The notes below the pieces were generated by a model. The model had not been told where the DNA came from, did not search any database, and worked only from the letters and a program-made list of their open reading frames with translations. Shown piece by piece: positions 42,618-50,800 of a stretch of DNA of 64,000 nt. This stretch comes from an uncultured Desulfobacteraceae bacterium (GTDB lineage: Bacteria > Desulfobacterota > Desulfobacteria > Desulfobacterales > Desulfatirhabdiaceae), in contig CAJBLH010000250.1 in NCBI GenBank assembly GCA_903953895.1, forward strand, positions 1-64,000. Direction: 5' to 3'. Position 1 is the first letter of the stretch. The number at the start of each line of letters is the position of its first letter. The position numbers and the translations under genes were made by a program.

Positions 42618-43031
42618 TTAAACATCGAAAATAATGACGGCTTCCCAGCCATCGGAAGTTGGGGTGACCTGAATGCGATGATAGGTGACAGCCTTGATTT
42701 CATGATTCAGGCGATGTCGACCGATATTGAATATATCTGTGCGAATTCTTGCACTCAACCGGTGTTCAGAGATTCCCATAACCTCGATTTCTTTTATCAG
42801 CAATTCCTTCCCGGTCCAGAAATAGAGCAGTTCCCTCAGCCAGTTGACCATGAGATCCGCCCAGTCCGATCCGGTTACCTGAACGGCGTATTCGATGGCG
42901 GGTTCCACCCGGCTGATGTCGGCGATCAGATCGAAAAGGGCCAGTCCGGCGTTTTCAAAAAGGGATTTTAAATCTTCTCCAAATACCTGAACGCCGCAGT
43001 CCGCGGTTGGGTCGATGCGTCGGTAACTCAT
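42618..43031 (-). CDS. Archease, activator of RtcB
   Basis: A 137-residue archease. The N-terminal metal-binding strand is RRIDPTADCGVQVFGEDLKS. WLRELLYFWTGKELLIKEIE and HEIKAVTYHRIQV, with the final acidic VIIFDV, are family hallmarks. It speeds guanylylation of RtcB and allows multiple turnover. Being in the same cluster as rtcB supports both calls. Confidence 0.93.
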   Translation of the reverse strand: MSYRRIDPTADCGVQVFGEDLKSLFENAGLALFDLIADISRVEPAIEYAVQVTGSDWADLMVNWLRELLYFWTGKELLIKEIEVMGISEHRLSARIRTDIFNIGRHRLNHEIKAVTYHRIQVTPTSDGWEAVIIFDV

Positions 43032-43125
43032 TATAATTCACATGAATGGACAGGATAAAAGATAAATTCTGATCTTTCGGGCCAAAAGATAGGGCCAACC
43101 TTGGTGATTTTACTTGCTTATTGTA

Positions 43126-44976
43126 TCAGATCGAATCGATCTCGGCAAGCTGCTGGTCAAACAGCTTTTTTTCTGTCTCGTATGAAGCGGTGAGGGTTTC
43201 CAGTTCGGAGAACAGGCAGTCTATCCGCTCCTGGGAATGGTGGATGGCCTGGGATAGCTTGACGATCCTGGGCCCATCGTTTTCCTGGGTTGCGGCCATC
43301 ATGGCCTGGCTGGATTCCATGATCCGGACCTCATGGTACCCGATATCCTGTTCAATGGCGGAAAGACGGGTTTCCATGGGCTTGAGACTTTTGGATCGAC
43401 GGGTAATGATTTCAGATCGCAGTTTGCGGATTTGTTTGGAAGACAGCCGGTCTGTGGCAGGCGCTTCCGGAAGCCTGGCTGCTTCCGGAATTTCGTCTTC
43501 CCATCCATTTTTATCCAGAAACCGCTGATATCCGCCTTCGAACATGGATACGCCATTTGGACCGAAGACAATGAGGCGTTCGGCCAGGGCATGTAGAAAA
43601 AGTTCGTTGTGCGTGACCATGATAACGGTTCCGTCGAAACTGTCGATGGCCTCCAGCAGGGCATCGCAGGACTCCATGTCCAGGTGGTTGGTGGGTTCAT
43701 CCAGAAGCAGCAGGTTTACGGGGGTGACCAGAATTTTTCCCAGCATGACCCGGCTTTTCTCACCGCCGGAAAGTACCCCGATTTTCTTTAACGCTGTCTC
43801 GCCGCTGAACATCATGGCTCCGCAGATGTTTCGCGCCAGTTGCCGGTCTACATGCGGATGGGAGTAGAGAATTTCTTCCTCGACCGTTCGGTCGTCCACC
43901 AGCGACTGAATGTTGGTTTGTTCGAAAACACCTGCTGTAATGGCTGGATGAAACGTGATATCGCCTGTCTGGGGGGTCAGAGAGCCGGCCAGAAGTTTGA
44001 GCAGAGTGGTTTTGCCTTTGCCGTTTTTCCCGATCACACAAATCCGTTCTCCGGCTTGAATTGAAAAATCGAGATCCTGTATGAGAGGTGTCTGCGGGTC
44101 GAAGCCGAAGCCGAGATGGCGAGATGTCAACACATGCTTGGCGGAAAAAGGCTGGGTCTGAAATGAAAACTCCAGGTTTTTGGCCTTGTCGAGTTTTTCC
44201 TGCCGGGTCATTTTCGACAGTGTTTTGATGCGGGACTGCACCATATTGGCCAGCCTGGCCTTGGCCCTGAACCGCGAAATAAAGACCTCGATCTCTTTGC
44301 GGCGTTTTTCGTCGTTCTGCCGGGTTTTTTCGTACACTTCCTCATCCAGGGCAATCTGAGCATAGTATTTTCCGGTGTCTCCGGCGATTTTTCGGACTTT
44401 GCGACGGTGAATTCCCAGTGTATGGGTCACGATCTTGTCCATGAAACTGCGGTCATGGGTGATGAGCATCAGCTCATGGGGCCAGTTGAGCAGAAATCGC
44501 TCGATCCAGCGAATGGATGTGATGTCAAGATAATTGGTGGGTTCATCCAGCAGCAACAGATCCGGCTCGGATACCAACGCTTTGGTAAGATTCAGCCGCA
44601 CCTGAAACCCGCCGGAAAATGTTTCCGGCGGCTGCTGCATGTCGGTAAGGGAAAACCCCAATCCTGCCAGAATTTTTTCCGCTTTCCAGGAATGATCTTT
44701 TTCGCTCTCGGCCAGGCCGGTCATGGCTTCTGCCAGAACCGTCCGCTTTGAAAAATCGATATGCTGCTGAACATAGCCGATGCGGTAACCCTTTGGCGTC
44801 AGAATGTTCCCGGAATCCGCCTGATCCATGCCGGCAATCAGCCGGAGCAGTGTGGTTTTCCCGTGTCCGTTTCGGCCCACGAGGCCGATCCGCTCCCGTG
44901 AATTGAGTTTAAAACCGATGTTGTCAAAGACAATATATTTTCCAAAACTTTTAGTAAGATTTTCAACACTGATCAT
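43126..44976 (-). CDS. ABC-F family ATPase
   Basis: A 616-residue soluble protein with two ABC ATPase domains and no membrane segments. Walker A GLVGRNGHGKTTLLRL (about 33) and CVIGKNGKGKTTLLKL (about 325); signatures FSGGFQVRLNLTKAL and LSGGEKSRVMLGKIL; Walker B LLLLDEPTNYLD and LLLLDEPTNHLD. The long linker and a coiled-coil C-terminal tail (about 525-616) place it in the ABC-F group, ribosome-binding translation factors such as EttA and Uup. The C-terminal coil resembles Uup. Confidence 0.93.
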   Translation of the reverse strand: MISVENLTKSFGKYIVFDNIGFKLNSRERIGLVGRNGHGKTTLLRLIAGMDQADSGNILTPKGYRIGYVQQHIDFSKRTVLAEAMTGLAESEKDHSWKAEKILAGLGFSLTDMQQPPETFSGGFQVRLNLTKALVSEPDLLLLDEPTNYLDITSIRWIERFLLNWPHELMLITHDRSFMDKIVTHTLGIHRRKVRKIAGDTGKYYAQIALDEEVYEKTRQNDEKRRKEIEVFISRFRAKARLANMVQSRIKTLSKMTRQEKLDKAKNLEFSFQTQPFSAKHVLTSRHLGFGFDPQTPLIQDLDFSIQAGERICVIGKNGKGKTTLLKLLAGSLTPQTGDITFHPAITAGVFEQTNIQSLVDDRTVEEEILYSHPHVDRQLARNICGAMMFSGETALKKIGVLSGGEKSRVMLGKILVTPVNLLLLDEPTNHLDMESCDALLEAIDSFDGTVIMVTHNELFLHALAERLIVFGPNGVSMFEGGYQRFLDKNGWEDEIPEAARLPEAPATDRLSSKQIRKLRSEIITRRSKSLKPMETRLSAIEQDIGYHEVRIMESSQAMMAATQENDGPRIVKLSQAIHHSQERIDCLFSELETLTASYETEKKLFDQQLAEIDSI

Positions 44977-45054
44977 GGGTAACTTTCTTTATACATTCAG
45001 GTGATCAAACGGAGACTAAGAAGATCAGAGGAGAGGACGCCATAAATCACACGC

Positions 45055-45098
45055 CATGGCTTTCAGTCGATGGGCGCCGTCAATAGCCGAAAGCCATG
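45055..45098 (-). terminator. Hairpin after the aconitase gene
   Basis: CATGGCTTTC (45055-45064) and GAAAGCCATG (45089-45098) form a perfect 10-bp stem with a 24-base loop, 17 bp beyond the acnA stop on the minus strand. No T run follows, so it may protect the 3' end rather than terminate by itself. Confidence 0.45.
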
Positions 45099-45115
45099 TC
45101 CTTGATGAATCGGCA

Positions 45116-47890
45116 TCATGCCATACTGCGAAGCACATAATTGAGAATGCCGCCATGCTGATAGTAGGTGACTTCAACCGGAGAATCCAGCCGGGCAATG
45201 ACCGGGAACCGGGTCTGCCTGCCGTCCGGGTACTCTGCGTGGATCATCAGCTCTTTTCCAGGGGAAAGATCCGAGGCAATTCCAGTGATCTGGTAGGTTT
45301 CGGCTCCGATCAGGCCAAGGGATTCATGGCTGTCTCCGGATTTGAACTGCAACGGCAGTACCCCCATGCAGACCAGATTGCTGCGGTGAATCCGCTCGAA
45401 GCTTTCGGCGACAACGGCCCGGATTCCCAGAAGCAGCGTGCCCTTGGCGGCCCAGTCCCTGGAGCTGCCTGTGCCGTATTCCTTTCCGGCCAGAACGATC
45501 AGCGGGGTTTGCGTTTCTTTGTATTTCATGGCGGCATCGTAAATGGTCATTTTTTCACCACTCGACAGCCACAGGGTCCAGCCACCATCCACTCCTGGAA
45601 CCATCTTGTTTTTCAGGCGGATATTGGCGAATGTTCCCCGCATCATCACCTCGTGATTGCCGCGCCGGGCGCCATAGGAGTTGAAATCCGGCGGCAATAC
45701 GTTCTGCCGGATCAGGTATTGTCCCGCCGGGCTGGTTGCCGGAATAGCGCCTGCCGGAGAAATGTGATCGGTGGTCACGCTGTCTCCGAGCAAAGCCAGC
45801 ACTCGGGCGCCCTGAATGTTCCGGACGGGCGCAACCGTTGCTGTGGTATGGCGGAAAAACGGCGGTTCCTTGATGTAGGTGGACGTGGCGTCCCACGGGT
45901 AAAGGGAATATTCCGGGGTGGGCAGGGACTGCCATACAGCGTCCCCTTCAAATACCGTTGAATAGGCGCTCTGATAGCGATCCGGCGTATTGAATGCCGC
46001 AACTTTTTCCTGTATTTCTTCTGCAGAAGGCCAGATGTCCTTGAGATAGACAGGAACTCCGGAGTCTGTCCATCCGAGGGGCTCGGTTTCAAAATCGATA
46101 TCCACGGTGCCGGCAATGGCGTACGCAACAACCAGGGGAGGGGATGCCAGATAGTTGATCCGCGTCAGGGGATTGATCCGGCCCTCGAAATTGCGGTTTC
46201 CACTCAGAACTGAGGCTACAAGCAGATCATGTTCCTTGATGGCTTGTGAAATGGCATCGCCCAGTGGTCCGCTGTTGCCGATGCAGGTGGTGCATCCGAA
46301 GGCAACAGGATAAAAATTCAGGCGCTCCAGGTACGGCAGAAGCCCGGCGGATGCCAGATAATCGATGGCCACTTTGGAGCCGGGCGCAAGACTCGTTTTG
46401 ACCCATGGTTTGACGGTCAGATCCTGCTCAACAGCCCGTTTGGCCAGAAGCCCGGCAGCCATCAGGACGGACGGGTTGGAAGTGTTGGTGCAACTGGTGA
46501 TAGCGGCGATCACGACGGCCCCGTGATCGATAGTTGCCCGAACGCCATCCAGGGTGATATCGATTCCTTTTCTCTGGAGAGGCGTACCTGCGGCATCGGT
46601 TGTATCATTGAACACAGACGCACCGGCGCCTTCCTGATCGGAGAATGCCGTCATTCCCGAAAGGTTTGGTTTTGTACCGCGTGATTCCAGAAGAATGCTG
46701 TCGAAAACCGGTTTCATTTCTTTGAGCAATACCCGATCCTGAGGCCGTTTGGGACCAGCCAGGCAGGGATCGATGCTGCTTAAGTTCAGGCTGACGATAT
46801 CGCTGTAAACCGGTACCGGCGAGGCATCGGAGCGAAAAAGGCCCTGGATTTTGCAGTAGGCTTCAACCAGTCGGAGTGTCTTGTCGGGTCTTCCAGTCAG
46901 ATGCAGATAGCGAAGGGTTTTTTCATCCACCGGAAAAAAGCCCATGGTTGCGCCGTATTCAGGCGCCATGTTGGCGATGGTTGCCCGGTCTTCCAGACTG
47001 AGTTCCAAGACTCCGGGGCCGAAAAACTCGACAAATTTTCCCACCACGCCTTTTTTCCGCAACTGTTGCGTGATGGTCAGAACCAGATCGGTGGCTGTGG
47101 TGCCTTTGGCCGGTTTTCCTTCCAGATTGAAACCGATCACCTGAGGCGTCAGCAGATAATAAGGACGTCCGAGCATGACCGCCTCGGCTTCGATGCCGCC
47201 AACACCCCATCCCAGCACACCCAGTCCGTTGATCATGGTAGTGTGAGAGTCTAATCCGACAACCGTATCCGGGTAAGCCACCGGCCCCACGGAACTGTCT
47301 GCCGCACAGACGCCTCGGGCCAGGTATTCCAGATTGACCTGGTGGCAGATACCCGTGGCCGGAGGCACCACGCTGAAATTCCGGAAGCTATTTTGCCCCC
47401 AGCGCAGAAATGCGTAGCGTTCGGAATTCCGCAGATAATCGAATTCCGAGTTCCGGACAGCGGCATCGGAAGATCCGAAAACATCCACTTGGACCGAATG
47501 GTCGATCACGAGTTCGGCGGGGATCAGCGGATTGATTTTCGAAGAGTCGCCATAAAGCCGCTGGGCCGCATCCCGCATGGCCGCCAGATCCACAATGGCC
47601 GGTACCCCCGTAAAATCCTGAAGCAGAACCCGCGCCGGCATGAACGGCACTTCCCCGGGGGATTCGCCGGTCTGCCCCCACAATGCCATTTTTTCGATAT
47701 CCCGAGCAGTGACCAGAACACCGTCTTCATGCCGCAGCAGATTTTCCAGAAGGATGCGAATGCTGTAAGGCAGCCGGTCGATACCCGAAAACCCGGCCTT
47801 TTCGAGCAGGCTCAGACTGAAGCAGGTGAACAGGCATTCATCTGTTGTCAGTGTGGATCGGGCGCCGAAGCTGTTGGGATGTCCTGCCAT
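45116..47890 (-). CDS. acnA: Aconitate hydratase AcnA
   Basis: A 924-residue aconitase of the AcnA/IRP1 type, interconverting citrate and isocitrate. The [4Fe-4S] ligand cysteines are in AITSCTNTSNPSVLMAAGLL and FGCTTCIGNSGPLGDAI. The swivel domain has GKEYGTGSSRDWAAKGTLLL and SFERIHRSNLVCMGVLPLQF. Length is slightly above the usual 890 or so. AGGAG is seven bases before the ATG and a promoter is readable at 47956-47984. In a sulfate reducer it serves either an oxidative citric-acid cycle or glutamate synthesis. Confidence 0.96.
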   Translation of the reverse strand: MAGHPNSFGARSTLTTDECLFTCFSLSLLEKAGFSGIDRLPYSIRILLENLLRHEDGVLVTARDIEKMALWGQTGESPGEVPFMPARVLLQDFTGVPAIVDLAAMRDAAQRLYGDSSKINPLIPAELVIDHSVQVDVFGSSDAAVRNSEFDYLRNSERYAFLRWGQNSFRNFSVVPPATGICHQVNLEYLARGVCAADSSVGPVAYPDTVVGLDSHTTMINGLGVLGWGVGGIEAEAVMLGRPYYLLTPQVIGFNLEGKPAKGTTATDLVLTITQQLRKKGVVGKFVEFFGPGVLELSLEDRATIANMAPEYGATMGFFPVDEKTLRYLHLTGRPDKTLRLVEAYCKIQGLFRSDASPVPVYSDIVSLNLSSIDPCLAGPKRPQDRVLLKEMKPVFDSILLESRGTKPNLSGMTAFSDQEGAGASVFNDTTDAAGTPLQRKGIDITLDGVRATIDHGAVVIAAITSCTNTSNPSVLMAAGLLAKRAVEQDLTVKPWVKTSLAPGSKVAIDYLASAGLLPYLERLNFYPVAFGCTTCIGNSGPLGDAISQAIKEHDLLVASVLSGNRNFEGRINPLTRINYLASPPLVVAYAIAGTVDIDFETEPLGWTDSGVPVYLKDIWPSAEEIQEKVAAFNTPDRYQSAYSTVFEGDAVWQSLPTPEYSLYPWDATSTYIKEPPFFRHTTATVAPVRNIQGARVLALLGDSVTTDHISPAGAIPATSPAGQYLIRQNVLPPDFNSYGARRGNHEVMMRGTFANIRLKNKMVPGVDGGWTLWLSSGEKMTIYDAAMKYKETQTPLIVLAGKEYGTGSSRDWAAKGTLLLGIRAVVAESFERIHRSNLVCMGVLPLQFKSGDSHESLGLIGAETYQITGIASDLSPGKELMIHAEYPDGRQTRFPVIARLDSPVEVTYYQHGGILNYVLRSMA

Positions 47891-47955
47891 AAGAATTCTC
47901 CTGATTTCTTGATGATGGGGTGTAACGTGAAATAAAAACGTCGATTTAGCTTGTA

Positions 47956-47984
47956 ATCATATAAAATAATGTCAAAAACGACAA
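47956..47984 (-). promoter_or_regulatory. Promoter for acnA
   Basis: On the minus strand, TTGTCG (47984-47979), a 17-nt spacer and TATGAT (47961-47956), leaving a leader of about 58 nt. The -10 matches five of six and the -35 four of six. A nearby TTGACA has no good -10 at correct spacing. Confidence 0.45.
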
Positions 47985-47999
47985 CAGATTTCCGTCGGC

Positions 48000-48425
48000 G
48001 ATTATCGCCTGCTCTGGATTAGGAGATAGCATATTCAATCAGGATTTTTCAATTTGGTTTTCGTTTGTTAACTTTTTATATAATTGTTGGCGAAGCGGTT
48101 CCATCTCGCGAAGAGAATGGAATAAAAATCACCCCTGGTATTGTCGTCTATCGGGCTTGTCCATGTGGGAATTTCATAGGATTTGAGCTGGTCTATCTGG
48201 ACAGGGGAATAAATAACGGGGCTTGGTTCTATAGACATTCAGAAAAATAATTTCGCGGCGTTATCGGTCGGAGATATACTACAGTGTTATCTCCTGCCTG
48301 CTGCCTTGCGAAATGAATTTCCTAAAGTCTATAGCAATATGGATTTAATTGTAAAAAAATTGCGGAAGATAAAACGATGCTGGTATAAGTGGACCAAGTT
48401 AGAACCAAGCCCCAATTCTATTATA
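48000..48425. other. Gene-free AT-rich region with nested inverted repeats
   Basis: About 425 bp without a supported gene. It contains a perfect 14-bp inverted repeat, GGGGCTTGGTTCTA at 48218-48231 against TAGAACCAAGCCCC at 48400-48413. Inside that, CTATAGAC (about 48230) pairs with GTCTATAG (about 48328). The arrangement could fold into a structured RNA or be a relic of a small mobile element. No coding frame in it has a good start. Confidence 0.45.
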
Positions 48426-49241
48426 TTATTCACCCGAAGGTTGGTTTTGTCCCCAAATTGTCTTAAAGATAAATCCGGTTGGCAGATAAGAATCGCTTTT
48501 ATCACTAAATGTCATACTTAGATTCAGAGACTTGATTAAATTGTCAAAACCAGTGGCAGTGACTTTATTGAATACAAGTTCATCTTTGGATTGTTTCTTG
48601 TCGATCGATCCACCGAGCAACGCTTCGATTTGAAACAGCTCTTTGCAAGGCAGACCTTTAATCTTTTCAGTGTCGGAACAAGACAAGATTTCTAACCCCT
48701 TGTTATTCACATACTCGATTCGGCCATTTTCATTAATAATACAAATGCCTGCTGGATAGCTTTCCACGAAGTTCATTAAGAGATTGTGAAGATAATTTTT
48801 TTTGTCGGCATTTTTCCTGATAATCTCACTGTCTTTGACCATTTTTTCCAGAAAAATATCTGCTTTATAGAGCGATAAAAGGCTATTGACCGTCATAATA
48901 ATTTCTTCATCGTCCCAGGGTTTACTGAAATACCTATCCACATTTCCTTTGTTGATGGCATCGATGGATGCATTGATATCGGCATATCCGGTAAGGAGTA
49001 TTTTTTTGCAATTTGGTTTTATTTGATTCACCTTCGCCAACAGTTCCGTTCCGGTCATTACCGGCATCCGCTGGTCTGAAATCACGGCAAAGATATCCTC
49101 CTTGGCAAGTATTTTCAGCGCATCCTCTCCGGTCAGAGCGGTCTTAACCTGATATGTATCGATAAAAGTATCGAATAATGTATCCAGGATATCTTTTTCA
49201 TCATCTACACAAAGAATTGTATATGGTTTTTCAACTGTCAT
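48426..49241 (-). CDS. Response regulator with PAS domain
   Basis: A 271-residue protein: receiver at about 8-125 (TILCVDDEKDILDTLFDTFI, Asp in FAVISDQRMPVMTG, Lys in YFSKPWDDEE), short coiled coil, then one PAS domain (about 150-215, YPAGICIINENGRIEYVNNK). There is no kinase, cyclase, HD-GYP or DNA-binding output. The SDQRMP/SKPW sequence is of the type found in receivers linked to HD-GYP or kinase outputs. GGAGG fixes the start at 49241. It is divergent from the kinase at 49579. Confidence 0.85.
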   Translation of the reverse strand: MTVEKPYTILCVDDEKDILDTLFDTFIDTYQVKTALTGEDALKILAKEDIFAVISDQRMPVMTGTELLAKVNQIKPNCKKILLTGYADINASIDAINKGNVDRYFSKPWDDEEIIMTVNSLLSLYKADIFLEKMVKDSEIIRKNADKKNYLHNLLMNFVESYPAGICIINENGRIEYVNNKGLEILSCSDTEKIKGLPCKELFQIEALLGGSIDKKQSKDELVFNKVTATGFDNLIKSLNLSMTFSDKSDSYLPTGFIFKTIWGQNQPSGE

Positions 49242-49578
49242 GTTCGTATCCTCCAAACACATTCATTTTATTCAATACAAAGAGCAGGGGCGACTGGGAA
49301 GCAGCAATATCACAGAATTACACGGTCTCAATAATATTTCTATAAAAAACAAATTGTTATCGTTTTATTACAGGAATTCTCTTTTATTTAAATCTATACG
49401 ATGAATTCAGGTGTTGTGTCAACCCACGTTTCTCTGCATTGCTGCTGTAAAATATTCACCAGCACTTGATAAAGATGCAAAGCAGTGATACTTACCAGGA
49501 TATTACACGGATATCTTTCTTGAAAATGGTTGTTAATCGATATCTTTCTTGGAACTATAGCTTTTTATGGAGAGCTTG
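49242..49578. promoter_or_regulatory. Divergent intergenic region between REC-PAS and kinase genes
   Basis: An AT-rich 337-bp spacer expected to hold promoters for both genes. There is a near-repeat of TATCTTTCTTG (about 49510 and 49540) upstream of the kinase gene that could be a regulator site. No confident -35/-10 pair, ORF or RNA is assigned. Confidence 0.4.
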
Positions 49579-50754
49579 ATGCATCATATTTCCACGCTCT
49601 TGATTATTGAAAATGATCCGGAATTACTTGACTTGATTTCGAAAACATTGGAACAGCGGTACCACATTTTGAAAACGAACAAGCCCGACAATGTTTTGGA
49701 TATCTTGTCGGAAAACGCTGTTGATCTGATTCTATCAAATCAGCCCTTGGTCCGAATTATGTTACACGGAAGCAAGAACCCTTCGACAAAAGCCCCGCAG
49801 GTTCTGCTGACAACCCATACCGAAATACGGTCTTTTATCCGGATGTTTCAGGAAACAACTCCGGAAAAAAATATACTTTCGATACTAACTGAAAAGGAAG
49901 TTGCCGGTATTATGATGGATGTGTTGCATGGCCACCTGACATGCCAACTTAATAAAAACGAAAAATACAAGGCCATGCTTGAAAAAGCAGATCGGATGGC
50001 GGCTTTCGGGGAGCTATTACCGGGAATTGTCCATGAGATCGGCAATCCACTGAGTTTTATCAGTTCCAACTTGTTCAATTCTAAAAAAATGATCACAAAA
50101 CTACTTTCTTTTATTGATGATTTCGAAGCATTACCCATGAGCGACATAATCAAGACCACCATCGGCGACCACAAAAAGGCCATCAACTATGATTATCTCA
50201 AAAACCGGTTGCTGGAAATCGTTGAACGTTCCCAGTCCGGCGCTGCACGGGTCAGGTCCATCCTCGATGATGTTCGGAGGCTGTCGAAATCAACGAATTC
50301 CGAAGAATTTGTCAAATCCGACATCAACCGCGCCATTGAAACCACGTTGAATATCATGCAAAATGAATTCAATAAACGAATCACTGTAGAAAAAAATCTG
50401 GGTGAGCTGCCCGAAATCGAATGCCACATCGGCCAAATCAATCAGGTTCTGATGAATATATTGATCAATGCTGGTCATGCTATTGAAAAGAACGGACGCA
50501 TCGTGATTGTCACCCGCCTATTGCCAGCGAAGCGGATAAGCATTGAAATCAGCGACTCAGGCAAGGGAATTGCCGAAGCAGATATGGAACGGATTTTTGA
50601 GCCGTTTTTTACCACCAAACCCGAAAATATCGGCACGGGTCTTGGCCTGTCGATCAGCCACGATATCATCAAGAAACACCATGGGGAAATTCAAATTGTT
50701 TCCCAGCCCGGCACGGGAACCACTGTCACTGTCACCCTGCCCGTAACACACTAA
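49579..50754 (+). CDS. Histidine kinase with a pseudo-receiver domain
   Basis: A 391-residue soluble protein. The N-terminal about 110 residues have a receiver fold (TLLIIENDPELLDLISKTLE) but the phosphoacceptor region reads VDLILSNQPLVRI, with Asn where Asp is expected, and the first acidic pair is ENDPE. A dimerisation helix with GELLPGIVHEIGNPLSFISS (His at about 155) and a standard ATPase domain (SDSGKGIAEADMERIFEPFF, GTGLGLSISHD) follow. Phosphorylation of the N-terminal domain is therefore unlikely. ATG 49579 is chosen because GGAGAG lies just upstream; 49567 is an alternative. Confidence 0.85.
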   Translation: MHHISTLLIIENDPELLDLISKTLEQRYHILKTNKPDNVLDILSENAVDLILSNQPLVRIMLHGSKNPSTKAPQVLLTTHTEIRSFIRMFQETTPEKNILSILTEKEVAGIMMDVLHGHLTCQLNKNEKYKAMLEKADRMAAFGELLPGIVHEIGNPLSFISSNLFNSKKMITKLLSFIDDFEALPMSDIIKTTIGDHKKAINYDYLKNRLLEIVERSQSGAARVRSILDDVRRLSKSTNSEEFVKSDINRAIETTLNIMQNEFNKRITVEKNLGELPEIECHIGQINQVLMNILINAGHAIEKNGRIVIVTRLLPAKRISIEISDSGKGIAEADMERIFEPFFTTKPENIGTGLGLSISHDIIKKHHGEIQIVSQPGTGTTVTVTLPVTH

Positions 50755-50784
50755 ACACTCATGAACAAGAGTTCGTTCGCCCCA
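50752..50784 (+). repeat. 3'-end dispersed repeat, copy 2
   Basis: Starts at the TAA of the pseudo-receiver kinase and reads TAAACACTCATGAACAAG followed by GTTCGCCCC. It matches the element at 11402-11434 at about 27 of the first 32 positions. Confidence 0.5.
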
Positions 50785-50800
50785 TATATAAAATTGCCGT

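Noticed and set aside
45056-45961. Plus-strand frame overlapping the aconitase 3' end
   Set aside because: Shadow of acnA; includes the 3' hairpin and has no ribosome-binding site.
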